NCBI RefSeq assembly: GCF_014203025.1
Contig: NZ_JACHID010000011.1
Coordinates: 23,562-87,561, forward strand
DNA: 64,000 nucleotides
Source of the DNA: Desulfurispira natronophila
GTDB lineage: Bacteria; Chrysiogenota; Chrysiogenetes; Chrysiogenales; Chrysiogenaceae
Direction: 5' to 3'
Part shown: one piece after another, positions 51,602 to 60,498 of the stretch
Layout of the letters: each line of letters begins with the position of its first letter
Position numbering within the stretch: the first letter of the stretch is position 1
Made by a program: the position numbers and the translations under genes
The notes under the pieces: generated by a model
Told to the model about the DNA's origin: nothing
Database searches by the model: none
Seen by the model: the letters and a program-made list of their open reading frames with translations, nothing else

Positions 51602-54517
51602 ATGTTCCAGCGACTCAGCATATCCCAGCGGATTATTACTCTTACCACAGCGGGGTTTCTGCTGGCTGCCGGTATCCTGGTGGCCTATATCTACCTGGTG
51701 CTGCCCGCCAGTGTCGGACAGCTGCTTATTGATGAACAGCAAACCAAAGCTGAGCGCATTGTCAACCTCATCCAGGCAGAGCTTGACGAGCGCCAGCAGA
51801 CGCTGGAAAAGCTTGCGCCGCGCCTGCTCGATGGTGAAGCGCTGCGCACCACCGATCAGATCAATCGAGTCCTGGATGGTTTAGTGATGGATACTATGGC
51901 GTTCAATGGCGGCATTGCGGTCTTTGATCGTCAGGGTATCGGCATTGGAGAATATCCTCCGGATTCCGGTCGCATCGGTTTGGATATTGCCGACCGGGAT
52001 CATGTGCACCAGGCCCGCACCACCCAAAGGGCTGTGATTACTGAGCCGCTGGTGAGCCGCAGCCTGGGTCTGCCCTCATTTTTCATCAATGTGCCTATAC
52101 TCTCCGATGATGGAGAGGTTCTGGGGTTTGTGGTGGGGGTGACCGTCCTGCAGGCTGATAACTTCCTGATTGACGTAGCCGGCGATCACCTGAGTCAGCC
52201 AGGTGAGGTCTATATCATTGATCCGGACAATCTGCTTATAGCTACCTCCTCACAAACTCACCTGGCCATGCAGCCTCTGCCTCAACCCGGCAGATTCCTG
52301 GTCTTTGACCAGGTACTGGACGGTCAAGCCTCCGGGATTTCCACTGATATGGCTGGGCAATCAGTCCTTTTCGCCAGTGCGGCGGTACCCCAAATGGGAT
52401 GGATCGCCATTCAGACTATTCCCCGGGAGCTGATATACCAGCCAGTTACCCGACTTGTGGCACAACTTCTGGTGATAGCCGTCATAATTTGCCTCATGCT
52501 GGCAATCATCTTCTCCGGACTTATCGCCCGCCTGCTGCGCCCCCTCGGAGAGACCGCTGCTACCCTTGATGCCATGGTGGACAGCAAAGACTCCTTTACG
52601 CCACTTCCTGAAGGCAGTCATCAGGATGAAATCGGGCAGCTTGTAAAAGCCTTTAACCGACTGCTTAGTTCCCGCGACGAGCAACGCCAGCGCCTCTTTC
52701 TGGCAACTTCTGGAGTGGGGGTAGGGATATGGGACTACGAAGTGGGGCACCGGAAATTGATCTGGGATGACATCATGCACGTGCTCTATGATGTGCGCCT
52801 CGGTGAATATGATGATCTGATGCAGGCCTGGCAGGAGCGGGTACACCACGATGATCTCCCGTGGGTGAATCAACGTCTGCAGGAGTCCATGGAAGGCGAA
52901 AGACCCTTTGATGTGGAATTTCGGGTTGTGCTGACCGATGGTACGGTGCGCTGGATCAAAGCCAACGCTACTGTAGTGCGAGATGAGCAAAACCAGCCCC
53001 TACGTATTATCGGAACTAACTGGGATATAAGTGAACGCAAGCGGGTGGAGCTCATGAAAAACCAGTTTGTCTCCACCGTCAGTCACGAACTGCGCACACC
53101 TCTTACCTCCATCAGTGGCTCGTTGGGCCTGATTGCCGGTGGTGCTACTGGGGAGTTAAATCCTCAAGCGAAACAACTGGTAGATATTGCCTATAAAAAC
53201 AGCCAGCGCCTGGGCCACCTGATCAATGACTTGCTTGACATGGAAAAGATTGCCGCTGGCAAGATGCGTTTTGACATGGTACTACAGCCACTCATGCCCA
53301 TAGTGGAACAATCGCTGGAGGCAAACGAGGCTTACGCCCAAAAACACGATGTGTCGTATCGTCTGCTCAGTCGGGACGACGCCATGCTGGTGCGGGTAGA
53401 TGCCCAGCGCTTGATACAGGTGCTTTCCAACCTACTCTCCAATGCTGCCAAATTTTCACCTGCTGGTGAAACCGTGAATGTTAACATTTGCGCTCAAAGA
53501 GACCTGGTACGGGTAGAAGTTCACGATTGTGGGCCTGGCATTTCCCCGGAGTTTCAAAGCAAACTCTTCACCAAGTTTTCCCAGGCCGACTCTTCTGATA
53601 CTCGCCAAAAAGGCGGCACAGGCCTTGGTTTAGCAATTACCAAGGAGCTTGTGGAGCGTATGGGTGGAGCCATAGGCGTAGAATCTGAGGTTGGTAATGG
53701 TTCCGTCTTCTTCTTTGAGCTTCCTGCTGTCCACAAGGAAGATCTGTGCGATATGCCTGAGGCTTCTTCTGCTGAGCCCGATGGGTCAAAAGCCCGCATA
53801 CTGGTAATCGAAGATGACCCGGATGTAGCTCGACTGTTGGCAACCATATTGAAACAGGATGGATATCTCACCGACATCGCCTATAATGGCGCTCAAGCCA
53901 TTGCATTGGTTGAAAAGTTTACTTATGATGCCGTCACACTGGATTTGCAATTGCCTGACCGTAATGGCGTATCCATCATTCGACAGCTACGCACCCACTC
54001 CACCACAGCTCATACTCCCATAGTTGTGGTAGCAGGTAATGTACAGGAAGGGCAACTGGCGCTTAATGGCGGCTTCAATGCCATAGATTGGCTGCAAAAG
54101 CCCATTAGCCAGGAATTGTTGCAAGACAGTCTGCACCGCGTTATGGGCCATACCAGTCACAAACCTTTAGTACTACATATAGAAGATGACGAAGATACTC
54201 GCCGCATTATCTCACTGGTTGCACAGGAAATTGCTACTTTTCACCCGGCATCCACCAAGCAGCAGGCGCGCTTGCTACTGGAACAGAATAACTACGATGT
54301 GGTGATCCTGGATATTGGACTGCCCGACGGATCAGGCTGGGACCTGCTCCCAACGATAAAACAGCAGACCCGGACCCCTCAGGTCATAGTTCTTTCCGGT
54401 CAGGAGCTGAATAGAGAGCAGATAGCCCAGGTGGACAAGGCCTTGCAAAAAACTCCCACATCCACCCACGCACTGGTAGATCTTCTGAAAGCCTATAACA
54501 AAAGGAGAAAAATGTGA
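51602..54517 (+). CDS. Cache-HAMP-PAS hybrid histidine kinase with two receivers
   Basis: A 971-residue membrane kinase. A first membrane segment (about residues 14-36) is followed by a ~250-residue periplasmic double-Cache sensor (GYPPDSGR-like region, DIADRDHVHQARTT, FINVPILSDDGEVLGFVVG) and a second membrane segment (about 285-307). Then come HAMP, PAS (LFLATSGVGVGIWDYEVGHRKL), HisKA (SHELRTPLTSISGSLGLI), HATPase ([10 protein letters not shown]) and two receivers. The receivers have phospho-Asp in VTLDLQLPD and VILDIGLPD. The HisKA/HATPase core is nearly identical in motifs to the preceding kinase, suggesting duplication and shared partners. The ATG at 51602 has GAGGT upstream; an ATG at 51587 overlapping the previous stop is the alternative. 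The stop overlaps the next GTG. Confidence 0.9.
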   Translation: MFQRLSISQRIITLTTAGFLLAAGILVAYIYLVLPASVGQLLIDEQQTKAERIVNLIQAELDERQQTLEKLAPRLLDGEALRTTDQINRVLDGLVMDTMAFNGGIAVFDRQGIGIGEYPPDSGRIGLDIADRDHVHQARTTQRAVITEPLVSRSLGLPSFFINVPILSDDGEVLGFVVGVTVLQADNFLIDVAGDHLSQPGEVYIIDPDNLLIATSSQTHLAMQPLPQPGRFLVFDQVLDGQASGISTDMAGQSVLFASAAVPQMGWIAIQTIPRELIYQPVTRLVAQLLVIAVIICLMLAIIFSGLIARLLRPLGETAATLDAMVDSKDSFTPLPEGSHQDEIGQLVKAFNRLLSSRDEQRQRLFLATSGVGVGIWDYEVGHRKLIWDDIMHVLYDVRLGEYDDLMQAWQERVHHDDLPWVNQRLQESMEGERPFDVEFRVVLTDGTVRWIKANATVVRDEQNQPLRIIGTNWDISERKRVELMKNQFVSTVSHELRTPLTSISGSLGLIAGGATGELNPQAKQLVDIAYKNSQRLGHLINDLLDMEKIAAGKMRFDMVLQPLMPIVEQSLEANEAYAQKHDVSYRLLSRDDAMLVRVDAQRLIQVLSNLLSNAAKFSPAGETVNVNICAQRDLVRVEVHDCGPGISPEFQSKLFTKFSQADSSDTRQKGGTGLGLAITKELVERMGGAIGVESEVGNGSVFFFELPAVHKEDLCDMPEASSAEPDGSKARILVIEDDPDVARLLATILKQDGYLTDIAYNGAQAIALVEKFTYDAVTLDLQLPDRNGVSIIRQLRTHSTTAHTPIVVVAGNVQEGQLALNGGFNAIDWLQKPISQELLQDSLHRVMGHTSHKPLVLHIEDDEDTRRIISLVAQEIATFHPASTKQQARLLLEQNNYDVVILDIGLPDGSGWDLLPTIKQQTRTPQVIVLSGQELNREQIAQVDKALQKTPTSTHALVDLLKAYNKRRKM

Positions 54518-54900
54518 CCCTCGAACGCATTCTTTATGTTGAAGACGAAACCGATATTCAGGCGGTGGCCCGCATGGCGCTGGAAATGGTGGGGGGCTAC
54601 ACACTGCAAATATGCTCCTCCGGTCAGGAGGCACTGGAGGCTGCTCCGGCCTTTGATCCCCATCTGATTTTACTGGATGTCATGATGCCTGGCATGGATG
54701 GGCCCACAACATTGCAGAACTTGCGACAGCTGGACGCTTTTGCCAGCACCCCGGCAATATTCATGACTGCCAAGGTGCAACCAGCGGAGGTGGCTCACTA
54801 TAAATCCCTGGGAGCCATTGGCGTGATTGCCAAACCCTTTGACCCCATGAGCCTGTCGAACCAGATAAAAGAACTGTGGGAGGAGGCGAGTCGTGGCTAG
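54514..54900 (+). CDS. Stand-alone CheY-like receiver
   Basis: A 128-residue single-domain receiver: acidic pair in YVEDET, phospho-Asp in LILLDVMMPGMDG, Thr in IFMTAK and Lys in VIAKPFD. It has no output domain, so it probably acts by protein-protein contact or as a phosphate shuttle or sink between the two kinases and the downstream Hpt proteins. The GTG start overlaps the kinase stop (GTGA), and its 3' end overlaps the next gene by 8 nt. Confidence 0.9.
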   Translation: MTLERILYVEDETDIQAVARMALEMVGGYTLQICSSGQEALEAAPAFDPHLILLDVMMPGMDGPTTLQNLRQLDAFASTPAIFMTAKVQPAEVAHYKSLGAIGVIAKPFDPMSLSNQIKELWEEASRG

Positions 54901-56545
54901 TCAGGAGGAGATTGCCGCCAAAATGAAAGAACTTCATGAGCAGTATACCGTCAAACTCCGGGGGGAGCTGCAGTCACTCAGTGACTTAGTAAGCGATGTT
55001 CCTTCAGATTTCAGCAAACTGCTTGACACTTTGCATCAGCGCCTGCATAAACTGGCTGGCTCAGCAGGCACCTTTGGTTTTGCAGAGCTCAGCGAAAAAG
55101 CCCGCCAGCTGGAAATTCAGGTAAAATTGTGGTTGGACAACCCACCAGCCAATATTCCCCATGAGTGGGAGACCTTTGCCCATGAAATTGGGCAACTTCC
55201 TTCTACCCTGTCACCTTCACAAAATGGTAAGGAGCAGGATTCCCCGGTCAACCACTCTTCAACAGAAGAGCTGCTGGCTGCGCCACAGCACCATCAGGTG
55301 CGGGTCTATGTGGTCAACGGGGATGCGCGCCTGGCAGAGGAGATGGCCTTTACCCTGCGACACTTTGGCCACCAGACCTCATGGTTTACCAGCCTGGCGC
55401 AAAGCACCCAGGCGCAAGCCGATGGGCGGCCCCACGCCATGATAATCGACACGGATCTGCTCCAAGAGGAAGGCACCGACCCGCTGATGTCTCTGGGTAC
55501 CGTTCCTCTCATATTCACCTCCCACTGCCAGGATTTTGATACGCGCATTCAGGTGGCCCGCGCCGGTGGGCAAGGTTTTTTCCTCCACCCGGTGGATATA
55601 CCCAAGCTGGTTGATCGCCTGTCCCAGTTGTTGCGATCTAATGGTGACACTCCCTACCGGGTACTGATTGTAGATGACGACCGGGATCTGGCCCAGCACT
55701 TTCAACTGGTACTGCAAGGAGCGGGCATGGAAGTACAGGTACTGGAGGAGCCTTCGCGGATTCTGGATGCTGTCAAGGAGCAGCGACCGGAAATCATTCT
55801 GATGGACCTCTACATGCCCGGTTACAGCGGCGTGGAGCTGGCCCGACTGTTGCGACTGCAAGACGACTGGCTCCATACCCCCATTGTCTACGTATCCGGC
55901 GAAACAGACCTGAAAAAGCAGATGAGTGCCTTGGGGCATGCCGGTGACGATTTCATCACCAAGCCCCTCAGCGATGAGCAACTGATTGCTGCGGTCAAGG
56001 TACGGGTTTCACGGGCCCGGATGCTCAGCGAACTTATGTCACGCGACAGCCTCACCGGTCTGTTCAACCACTCCCGCATCAAGGAACAGCTGGTTCTGGA
56101 AGTGTCACGAGCTCAACGCAACGATGCCCCCCTGAGCGCCGTCATGCTCGATATGGACAAGTTTAAACACGTCAACGACACCTACGGCCACGGTGTAGGG
56201 GACCGGGTCATCAAAACCCTGGCACACCTGCTGCAACAGCGGGTGCGCCAATCGGACACTGTTGGCCGTTATGGTGGTGAAGAGTTTGCTGCCATTTTGC
56301 CTGATTGCGACGCCGCTTCTGCCTGGAGTATCGTTGATGACATACGACAGCGCTTTGGCCAGGTGACCTTTTTTTCAGAGGGCAAAGAGTTTCACGTGAC
56401 CCTCAGTGCCGGCATTGCCAGCAGTACGGATTACGACAACGCAGAAGCTATGCTTATGGCCGCCGATGAAGCTCTCTATCTGGCTAAAGCCAGTGGACGC
56501 AACCAGGTCTGCCTGGCGGGACAAAAACCGGAGGAGTCATCATGA
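54893..56545 (+). CDS. Hpt-REC-REC-GGDEF diguanylate cyclase
   Basis: A 550-residue protein. The N-terminal Hpt helix bundle has the phosphorylatable His in LHKLAGSAGTFGF (about residue 50). A divergent receiver (about 135-245; MIIDTDLL keeps an Asp, but the acidic pair is reduced to NGD) comes next. A full receiver (about 255-370; VDDDRD, ILMDLYMPGYSG, ITKPLSD) follows. The C-terminal GGDEF domain has GGEEF, with an RQSD inhibitory I-site five residues before it and DSLTGLFNH at its start. It should make c-di-GMP when phosphorylated and be subject to product inhibition. The GTG start overlaps the CheY-like gene and its stop overlaps the following Hpt gene by 4 nt. Confidence 0.92.
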   Translation: MASQEEIAAKMKELHEQYTVKLRGELQSLSDLVSDVPSDFSKLLDTLHQRLHKLAGSAGTFGFAELSEKARQLEIQVKLWLDNPPANIPHEWETFAHEIGQLPSTLSPSQNGKEQDSPVNHSSTEELLAAPQHHQVRVYVVNGDARLAEEMAFTLRHFGHQTSWFTSLAQSTQAQADGRPHAMIIDTDLLQEEGTDPLMSLGTVPLIFTSHCQDFDTRIQVARAGGQGFFLHPVDIPKLVDRLSQLLRSNGDTPYRVLIVDDDRDLAQHFQLVLQGAGMEVQVLEEPSRILDAVKEQRPEIILMDLYMPGYSGVELARLLRLQDDWLHTPIVYVSGETDLKKQMSALGHAGDDFITKPLSDEQLIAAVKVRVSRARMLSELMSRDSLTGLFNHSRIKEQLVLEVSRAQRNDAPLSAVMLDMDKFKHVNDTYGHGVGDRVIKTLAHLLQQRVRQSDTVGRYGGEEFAAILPDCDAASAWSIVDDIRQRFGQVTFFSEGKEFHVTLSAGIASSTDYDNAEAMLMAADEALYLAKASGRNQVCLAGQKPEESS

Positions 56546-57294
56546 GTACCCCCCACGATTCATACGCAGCCATGCTGGAACAGTTGCGCCAGGAGTTTGT
56601 ACAGGACTTGCCGGATCGACTGGAGCAAATGGAGAGCATGGCGCTGCAACTGGAGCAAAATCCCGAAGACGCTCGCAGCTTTGAGGAGCTGTACCGTCAG
56701 GTACACAGCCTCAAGGGGGTGGGGGGAACCCTGGGAATTCCCCATATTACTACCACCTGTCACCAGTGGGAAGGGCTGCTGCAGGAGGACAGCGCTCACC
56801 AGCAGTCCACCTTCGTGGATCTGGCTCTGAAATATATTGATGTGCTAGCTCGCATTGGACAAGTCGTACAGGAAGGCTCCGGAGATTTTCAACTCTGCGA
56901 AGAAGAGCTGGATAAGTTACGCCGGTACCACTTGCAGGAGCGCTACGCGGTTCTTATCGCCGAATCCTCCCGTATGATGAAAAGCCTTTTCCAGATTACC
57001 CTGCAGGATCTTCCCCTGCACCTGACCGTTGTGGACAGCGGATTGGAGGCCCTGGAGCGTCTGGTTCACAACCGCTACCACCTGGCCGTCCTGGGAGGTG
57101 AGCTCAAGGAGCTTAATGGTACCGCTGTTGCCGCTGCCCTGCGTACATCCACCGGCCGCAACCGGGATATCCCCCTGGTACTGGTAACCAGTAGTGAGCC
57201 TCGAATTCCAGATGTTACTATTGAGCATGTTTTGAAGCGAGACAAGGCCCTGGCTGACAATCTGAAAACCCTTATGCCCAAACTCTTAAGGTAA
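56542..57294 (+). CDS. Hpt domain protein with pseudo-receiver
   Basis: A 250-residue protein. The first ~120 residues are an Hpt domain (VHSLKGVGGTLGIPH, with the phosphorylatable His at about 55). The second half folds like a receiver (YAVLIAESSRMMKSLF), but the phosphoacceptor motif is YHLAVLGGEL, with Gly in place of Asp, so it cannot be phosphorylated in the usual way. It probably finishes the phosphorelay or docks to a partner. It is the last gene of the block; the next genes are convergent. The ATG overlaps the stop of the diguanylate cyclase gene. Confidence 0.85.
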   Translation: MSTPHDSYAAMLEQLRQEFVQDLPDRLEQMESMALQLEQNPEDARSFEELYRQVHSLKGVGGTLGIPHITTTCHQWEGLLQEDSAHQQSTFVDLALKYIDVLARIGQVVQEGSGDFQLCEEELDKLRRYHLQERYAVLIAESSRMMKSLFQITLQDLPLHLTVVDSGLEALERLVHNRYHLAVLGGELKELNGTAVAAALRTSTGRNRDIPLVLVTSSEPRIPDVTIEHVLKRDKALADNLKTLMPKLLR

Positions 57295-57435
57295 TAATTA
57301 CTACGATGAAATATCCCGGCGAAATTATTCACGGTAGCACTGAGGGGTTTTCGACAGAAAGCCTGGCGGAACCAAAAGCTTTCGCAAAGCCACTTCATAT
57401 TTCCCGCCTCATAGACCGTGAATAGTTATATCCCG

Positions 57436-59115
57436 TCAGGATGGGCCTTTCTTGCGTGTCTTTCTGTCCTGCAAGAAAATTGATATCACCAGGGCAAATC
57501 CCCACGCAGCCGCAATAAGGAAAACCACCATGGCGATAATGGGATAGCCAAATACGGTATGCTCACTGGGTACGGTCGTCAATATAGCGGCCCCCAGAAT
57601 CAGGGCTGCCAGCACTATCCCCATGGTTATTCGGTTACTCATACCCTGTAGGCTGCTCAGGGCCCGCATTTCATCAAAGACCCGCACGCGAAATTCCAGC
57701 TCATTGCGTGAAAGGGCTTCGGAAAATTCGTTTATTCTCCGTGGGAATTTCTCCATTAACTCCCGTCCTTCCAGCATGGCGGAAAATGCGCGGCCACTGG
57801 AAAAGTTTTTGAAAAAATGGCGACGCAGTACGGACTCGCTATGTTTTTTTAAGCTTTGAGCAGGGTTAAAGGAAGGATCCAGGGTCCGACTGATCTCATC
57901 AAGATGCAGCAGTGCCTTGCCGAGATTGGTGAGCTCTGAGGCAGGCCGAATGCTGTTGTTATTGGCGATTCGGGCCAGCTCCATCACAACATGGCCGGTT
58001 TGCATTTGCTCGATAGTTGCATCTTTGTAAATAAGCACCAGATCCGAAACTTGGCGAACAAAGTTGTGCTCATCAAAATCCGGTAATCGAGTAGCAATTT
58101 TCATTGATATCTTGGCTACTTCGTGGCCATCCCCATCGCTAATCGCCAGCAATAGCTTGAGCAAGTTCTCCTGGGAGCGGGGGGTAATGCGAGATACCAT
58201 TCCAAGGTCAATAAGGCAGAGCTTCCCCTCTTCGGTAATGAGAATATTACCAGGATGGGGATCTGCATGAAAAAAGCCATCCACCAGCACTTGGTCAAGA
58301 TAGGACCGAAAGAGCTGTTGCGCCAACTGATGAGCCTGCGGGAATTTGCCACTGCTCACCAGCGAATGGTCCTGTATGGGAACACCCGATACAAACTCCA
58401 TAGTGAGAACGTGAGAGGTGCTGAATTCCCTGAAAGCTGCGGGCGTCATGACATCCGGATAGCGTCGCAGTATACTCGCCATTGTGCTCAGGTTTTGCAA
58501 CTCCAGCGTGTAATCGAGCTCACGCAGCAGTGTTTTGCGAAATTCATCTACCATCTCTTCAAAAAGATACTTGCGACCAATATCCGTATGCCGATCCACA
58601 GACCCGGCGATTTCCGATATAATATCAAGATCCTCAAGAATGACCGAGCGTATATGAGGGCGCTGTACTTTCACAGCCACTTCTGTACCACAGTGCAGTC
58701 GAGCCCGGTGCACCTGCCCCAGTGACCCAGCTGCCAGTGGCTGAGAATTAAACTGGATAAACGCTTCGCTCACTGGTCTTCGCAGTTCATTAACCAGAAT
58801 AGACTCCACTTCGTCCCAACTAAAAGGCTCAACTTCATCCTGGAGCCGGGAAAGTGCTTCTATGTATGGTTGAGGTAAAAGGTCTGCCCGGGTAGAAAAT
58901 ATTTGGCCAAGCTTTACAAAGGTTGGGCCCAAAGCCTCAAGATCCCTTACAAACTGAACAGGATCCCCTTTAATTGTCTGGCGGCTGGTAACACTGGCTG
59001 CCACATCTTTTTCAAGCCCAGTTCCCTGAATAAAGTCTCGGCTGGCATGCTTTATAAGAAAGCTGACAATATCTTTATAGCGTCTTATTTTTCGTGGTCG
59101 TGGCAAAAAAAACAT
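57436..59115 (-). CDS. ubiB: UbiB/ABC1/AarF-family atypical kinase
   Basis: A 559-residue protein of the UbiB family, needed for ubiquinone or other quinone/lipid metabolism in many bacteria. Family marks are the KxGQ motif in FVKLGQIFSTRADLLP, the Ala-rich loop AAGSLGQVH, AVKVQRP (Lys), the catalytic HADPHPGNIL, and the metal-binding DLGM. Two membrane segments close the protein (about 500-520 and 525-545) before a basic tail. It lies 27 nt downstream of the NtrC-type regulator gene and likely shares its transcript. Other quinone-synthesis genes are absent nearby. Confidence 0.9.
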   Translation of the reverse strand: MFFLPRPRKIRRYKDIVSFLIKHASRDFIQGTGLEKDVAASVTSRQTIKGDPVQFVRDLEALGPTFVKLGQIFSTRADLLPQPYIEALSRLQDEVEPFSWDEVESILVNELRRPVSEAFIQFNSQPLAAGSLGQVHRARLHCGTEVAVKVQRPHIRSVILEDLDIISEIAGSVDRHTDIGRKYLFEEMVDEFRKTLLRELDYTLELQNLSTMASILRRYPDVMTPAAFREFSTSHVLTMEFVSGVPIQDHSLVSSGKFPQAHQLAQQLFRSYLDQVLVDGFFHADPHPGNILITEEGKLCLIDLGMVSRITPRSQENLLKLLLAISDGDGHEVAKISMKIATRLPDFDEHNFVRQVSDLVLIYKDATIEQMQTGHVVMELARIANNNSIRPASELTNLGKALLHLDEISRTLDPSFNPAQSLKKHSESVLRRHFFKNFSSGRAFSAMLEGRELMEKFPRRINEFSEALSRNELEFRVRVFDEMRALSSLQGMSNRITMGIVLAALILGAAILTTVPSEHTVFGYPIIAMVVFLIAAAWGFALVISIFLQDRKTRKKGPS

Positions 59116-59142
59116 GGTTATCCTCCCGGTAGCTATGAGCGT

Positions 59143-60498
59143 CTACTCCAGACCATACTCTTTTATTTTATAATGCAAGGTACGGCGAGCTATGCCCAAA
59201 GCGCGAGCAGCCTGAGATTTGTTCCCCCCTGCCTTCTCCAGCGCTTCTTCAATCAATCGTCGCTGCTGCTCCCTTATACTGCCTGACTGAGGAGCGGAAG
59301 ATGCCTCTGATGACCCCTTACTTTCACCACTGCTGTTTTCTTGCAACTGTGGCAGGTGTTGCTCCTCAAGCACCTCTCCTCGACATAAAATAATCGCTCG
59401 CTCCACCAGGTTCTCGAGTTCCCTCACATTGCCAGGAAACCTGTAATTACACAGTTTATGCAAAAAACCATCACTGCACCCACTTACCACTTTGTTAAAG
59501 CGCTTGGCGCTGCTTTTAACAAAATGCTTAGCCAGCAAGGGTATTTCTGATGGTCGTTCCCGAAGAGGCGGCAACTCAACAGGGAAGACATTGAGACGAA
59601 AGTACAGGTCTTCACGAAAACTCCCTTGCTGAACCATGTCGTAAAGATCCCGGTTGGTAGCGGCTATAATCCGCACATCTACGGCAAGAGATCTCGTGGA
59701 ACCAACGCGCTCAATTAAACGCTCCTGAAGGGCTCGCAAGAGCTTGGACTGTGCACCGGCGGTCAACTCCCCAACTTCATCCAGGAACAATGTTCCACCG
59801 TCTGCTACCTCAAAGCGCCCCTTTTTTGTAGCAGCCGCACCGGTAAATGCTCCTTTTTCATGACCAAAAAGCTCGCTTTCCACCAGGTTTTCGCTCAGAG
59901 CTGCGCAGTTTACTGCCTGAAAAGGACCCTGTGAGCGAGGTGAGTTTTCATGTATTGAGCGAGCCACCAGCTCTTTACCGGTCCCTGACTCTCCCAGAAT
60001 AAGGACGGAAGCATCGGTTGGTGCTACCATCTCTAAAAGGTCTAGTACTTTCCCCAGGCCATCTTCAGAGTAAACACCCGGAAAGGAGTACTTGGTTGAG
60101 CACTCAGCTGAGGGTTCAGCTTGATCGGTGTTGCTTAATATTCGCCCAAGCAGGGCAAGGAGCTCATCCATATCGATCGGTTTTGACAGGACATCAACTG
60201 CACCAAGCTTCATGGCCTCAACAGCATTACGCACCGTGGAGTAGGCTGTGATGATCACAACTGGTGTCATGTACCCTTGCTTGCGCGCCTGAGCCAGAAA
60301 GGTCAAGCCATCCATGACCGCCATTTTCATATCAAGAAGAATGATGTCAATGGATTGTTGTGCAAGGACATCCAATGCCTCCTGACCATTTTCAGCCTCA
60401 TAAACCTCATAACAGGGTTCATCTTCCAGGTGGGTACGTATCATAAAGCGATGATTCGCTTCATCATCGACAATCAGGGTTTTGGTGGGGACGCTCAC
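59143..60498 (-). CDS. NtrC-family sigma-54-dependent response regulator
   Basis: A 451-residue activator: receiver ([31 protein letters not shown]), a sigma-54 AAA+ domain and a Fis-type HTH. The AAA+ domain has Walker A GESGTGKE, the GAFTGA loop that contacts sigma-54, and Walker [13 protein letters not shown]. The HTH reads [19 protein letters not shown]. The start overlaps the stop of the kinase gene by 4 nt, so the pair is coupled. Target promoters were not found inside the window; I saw no -24/-12 element upstream of hslV. Confidence 0.95.
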   Translation of the reverse strand: MSVPTKTLIVDDEANHRFMIRTHLEDEPCYEVYEAENGQEALDVLAQQSIDIILLDMKMAVMDGLTFLAQARKQGYMTPVVIITAYSTVRNAVEAMKLGAVDVLSKPIDMDELLALLGRILSNTDQAEPSAECSTKYSFPGVYSEDGLGKVLDLLEMVAPTDASVLILGESGTGKELVARSIHENSPRSQGPFQAVNCAALSENLVESELFGHEKGAFTGAAATKKGRFEVADGGTLFLDEVGELTAGAQSKLLRALQERLIERVGSTRSLAVDVRIIAATNRDLYDMVQQGSFREDLYFRLNVFPVELPPLRERPSEIPLLAKHFVKSSAKRFNKVVSGCSDGFLHKLCNYRFPGNVRELENLVERAIILCRGEVLEEQHLPQLQENSSGESKGSSEASSAPQSGSIREQQRRLIEEALEKAGGNKSQAARALGIARRTLHYKIKEYGLE

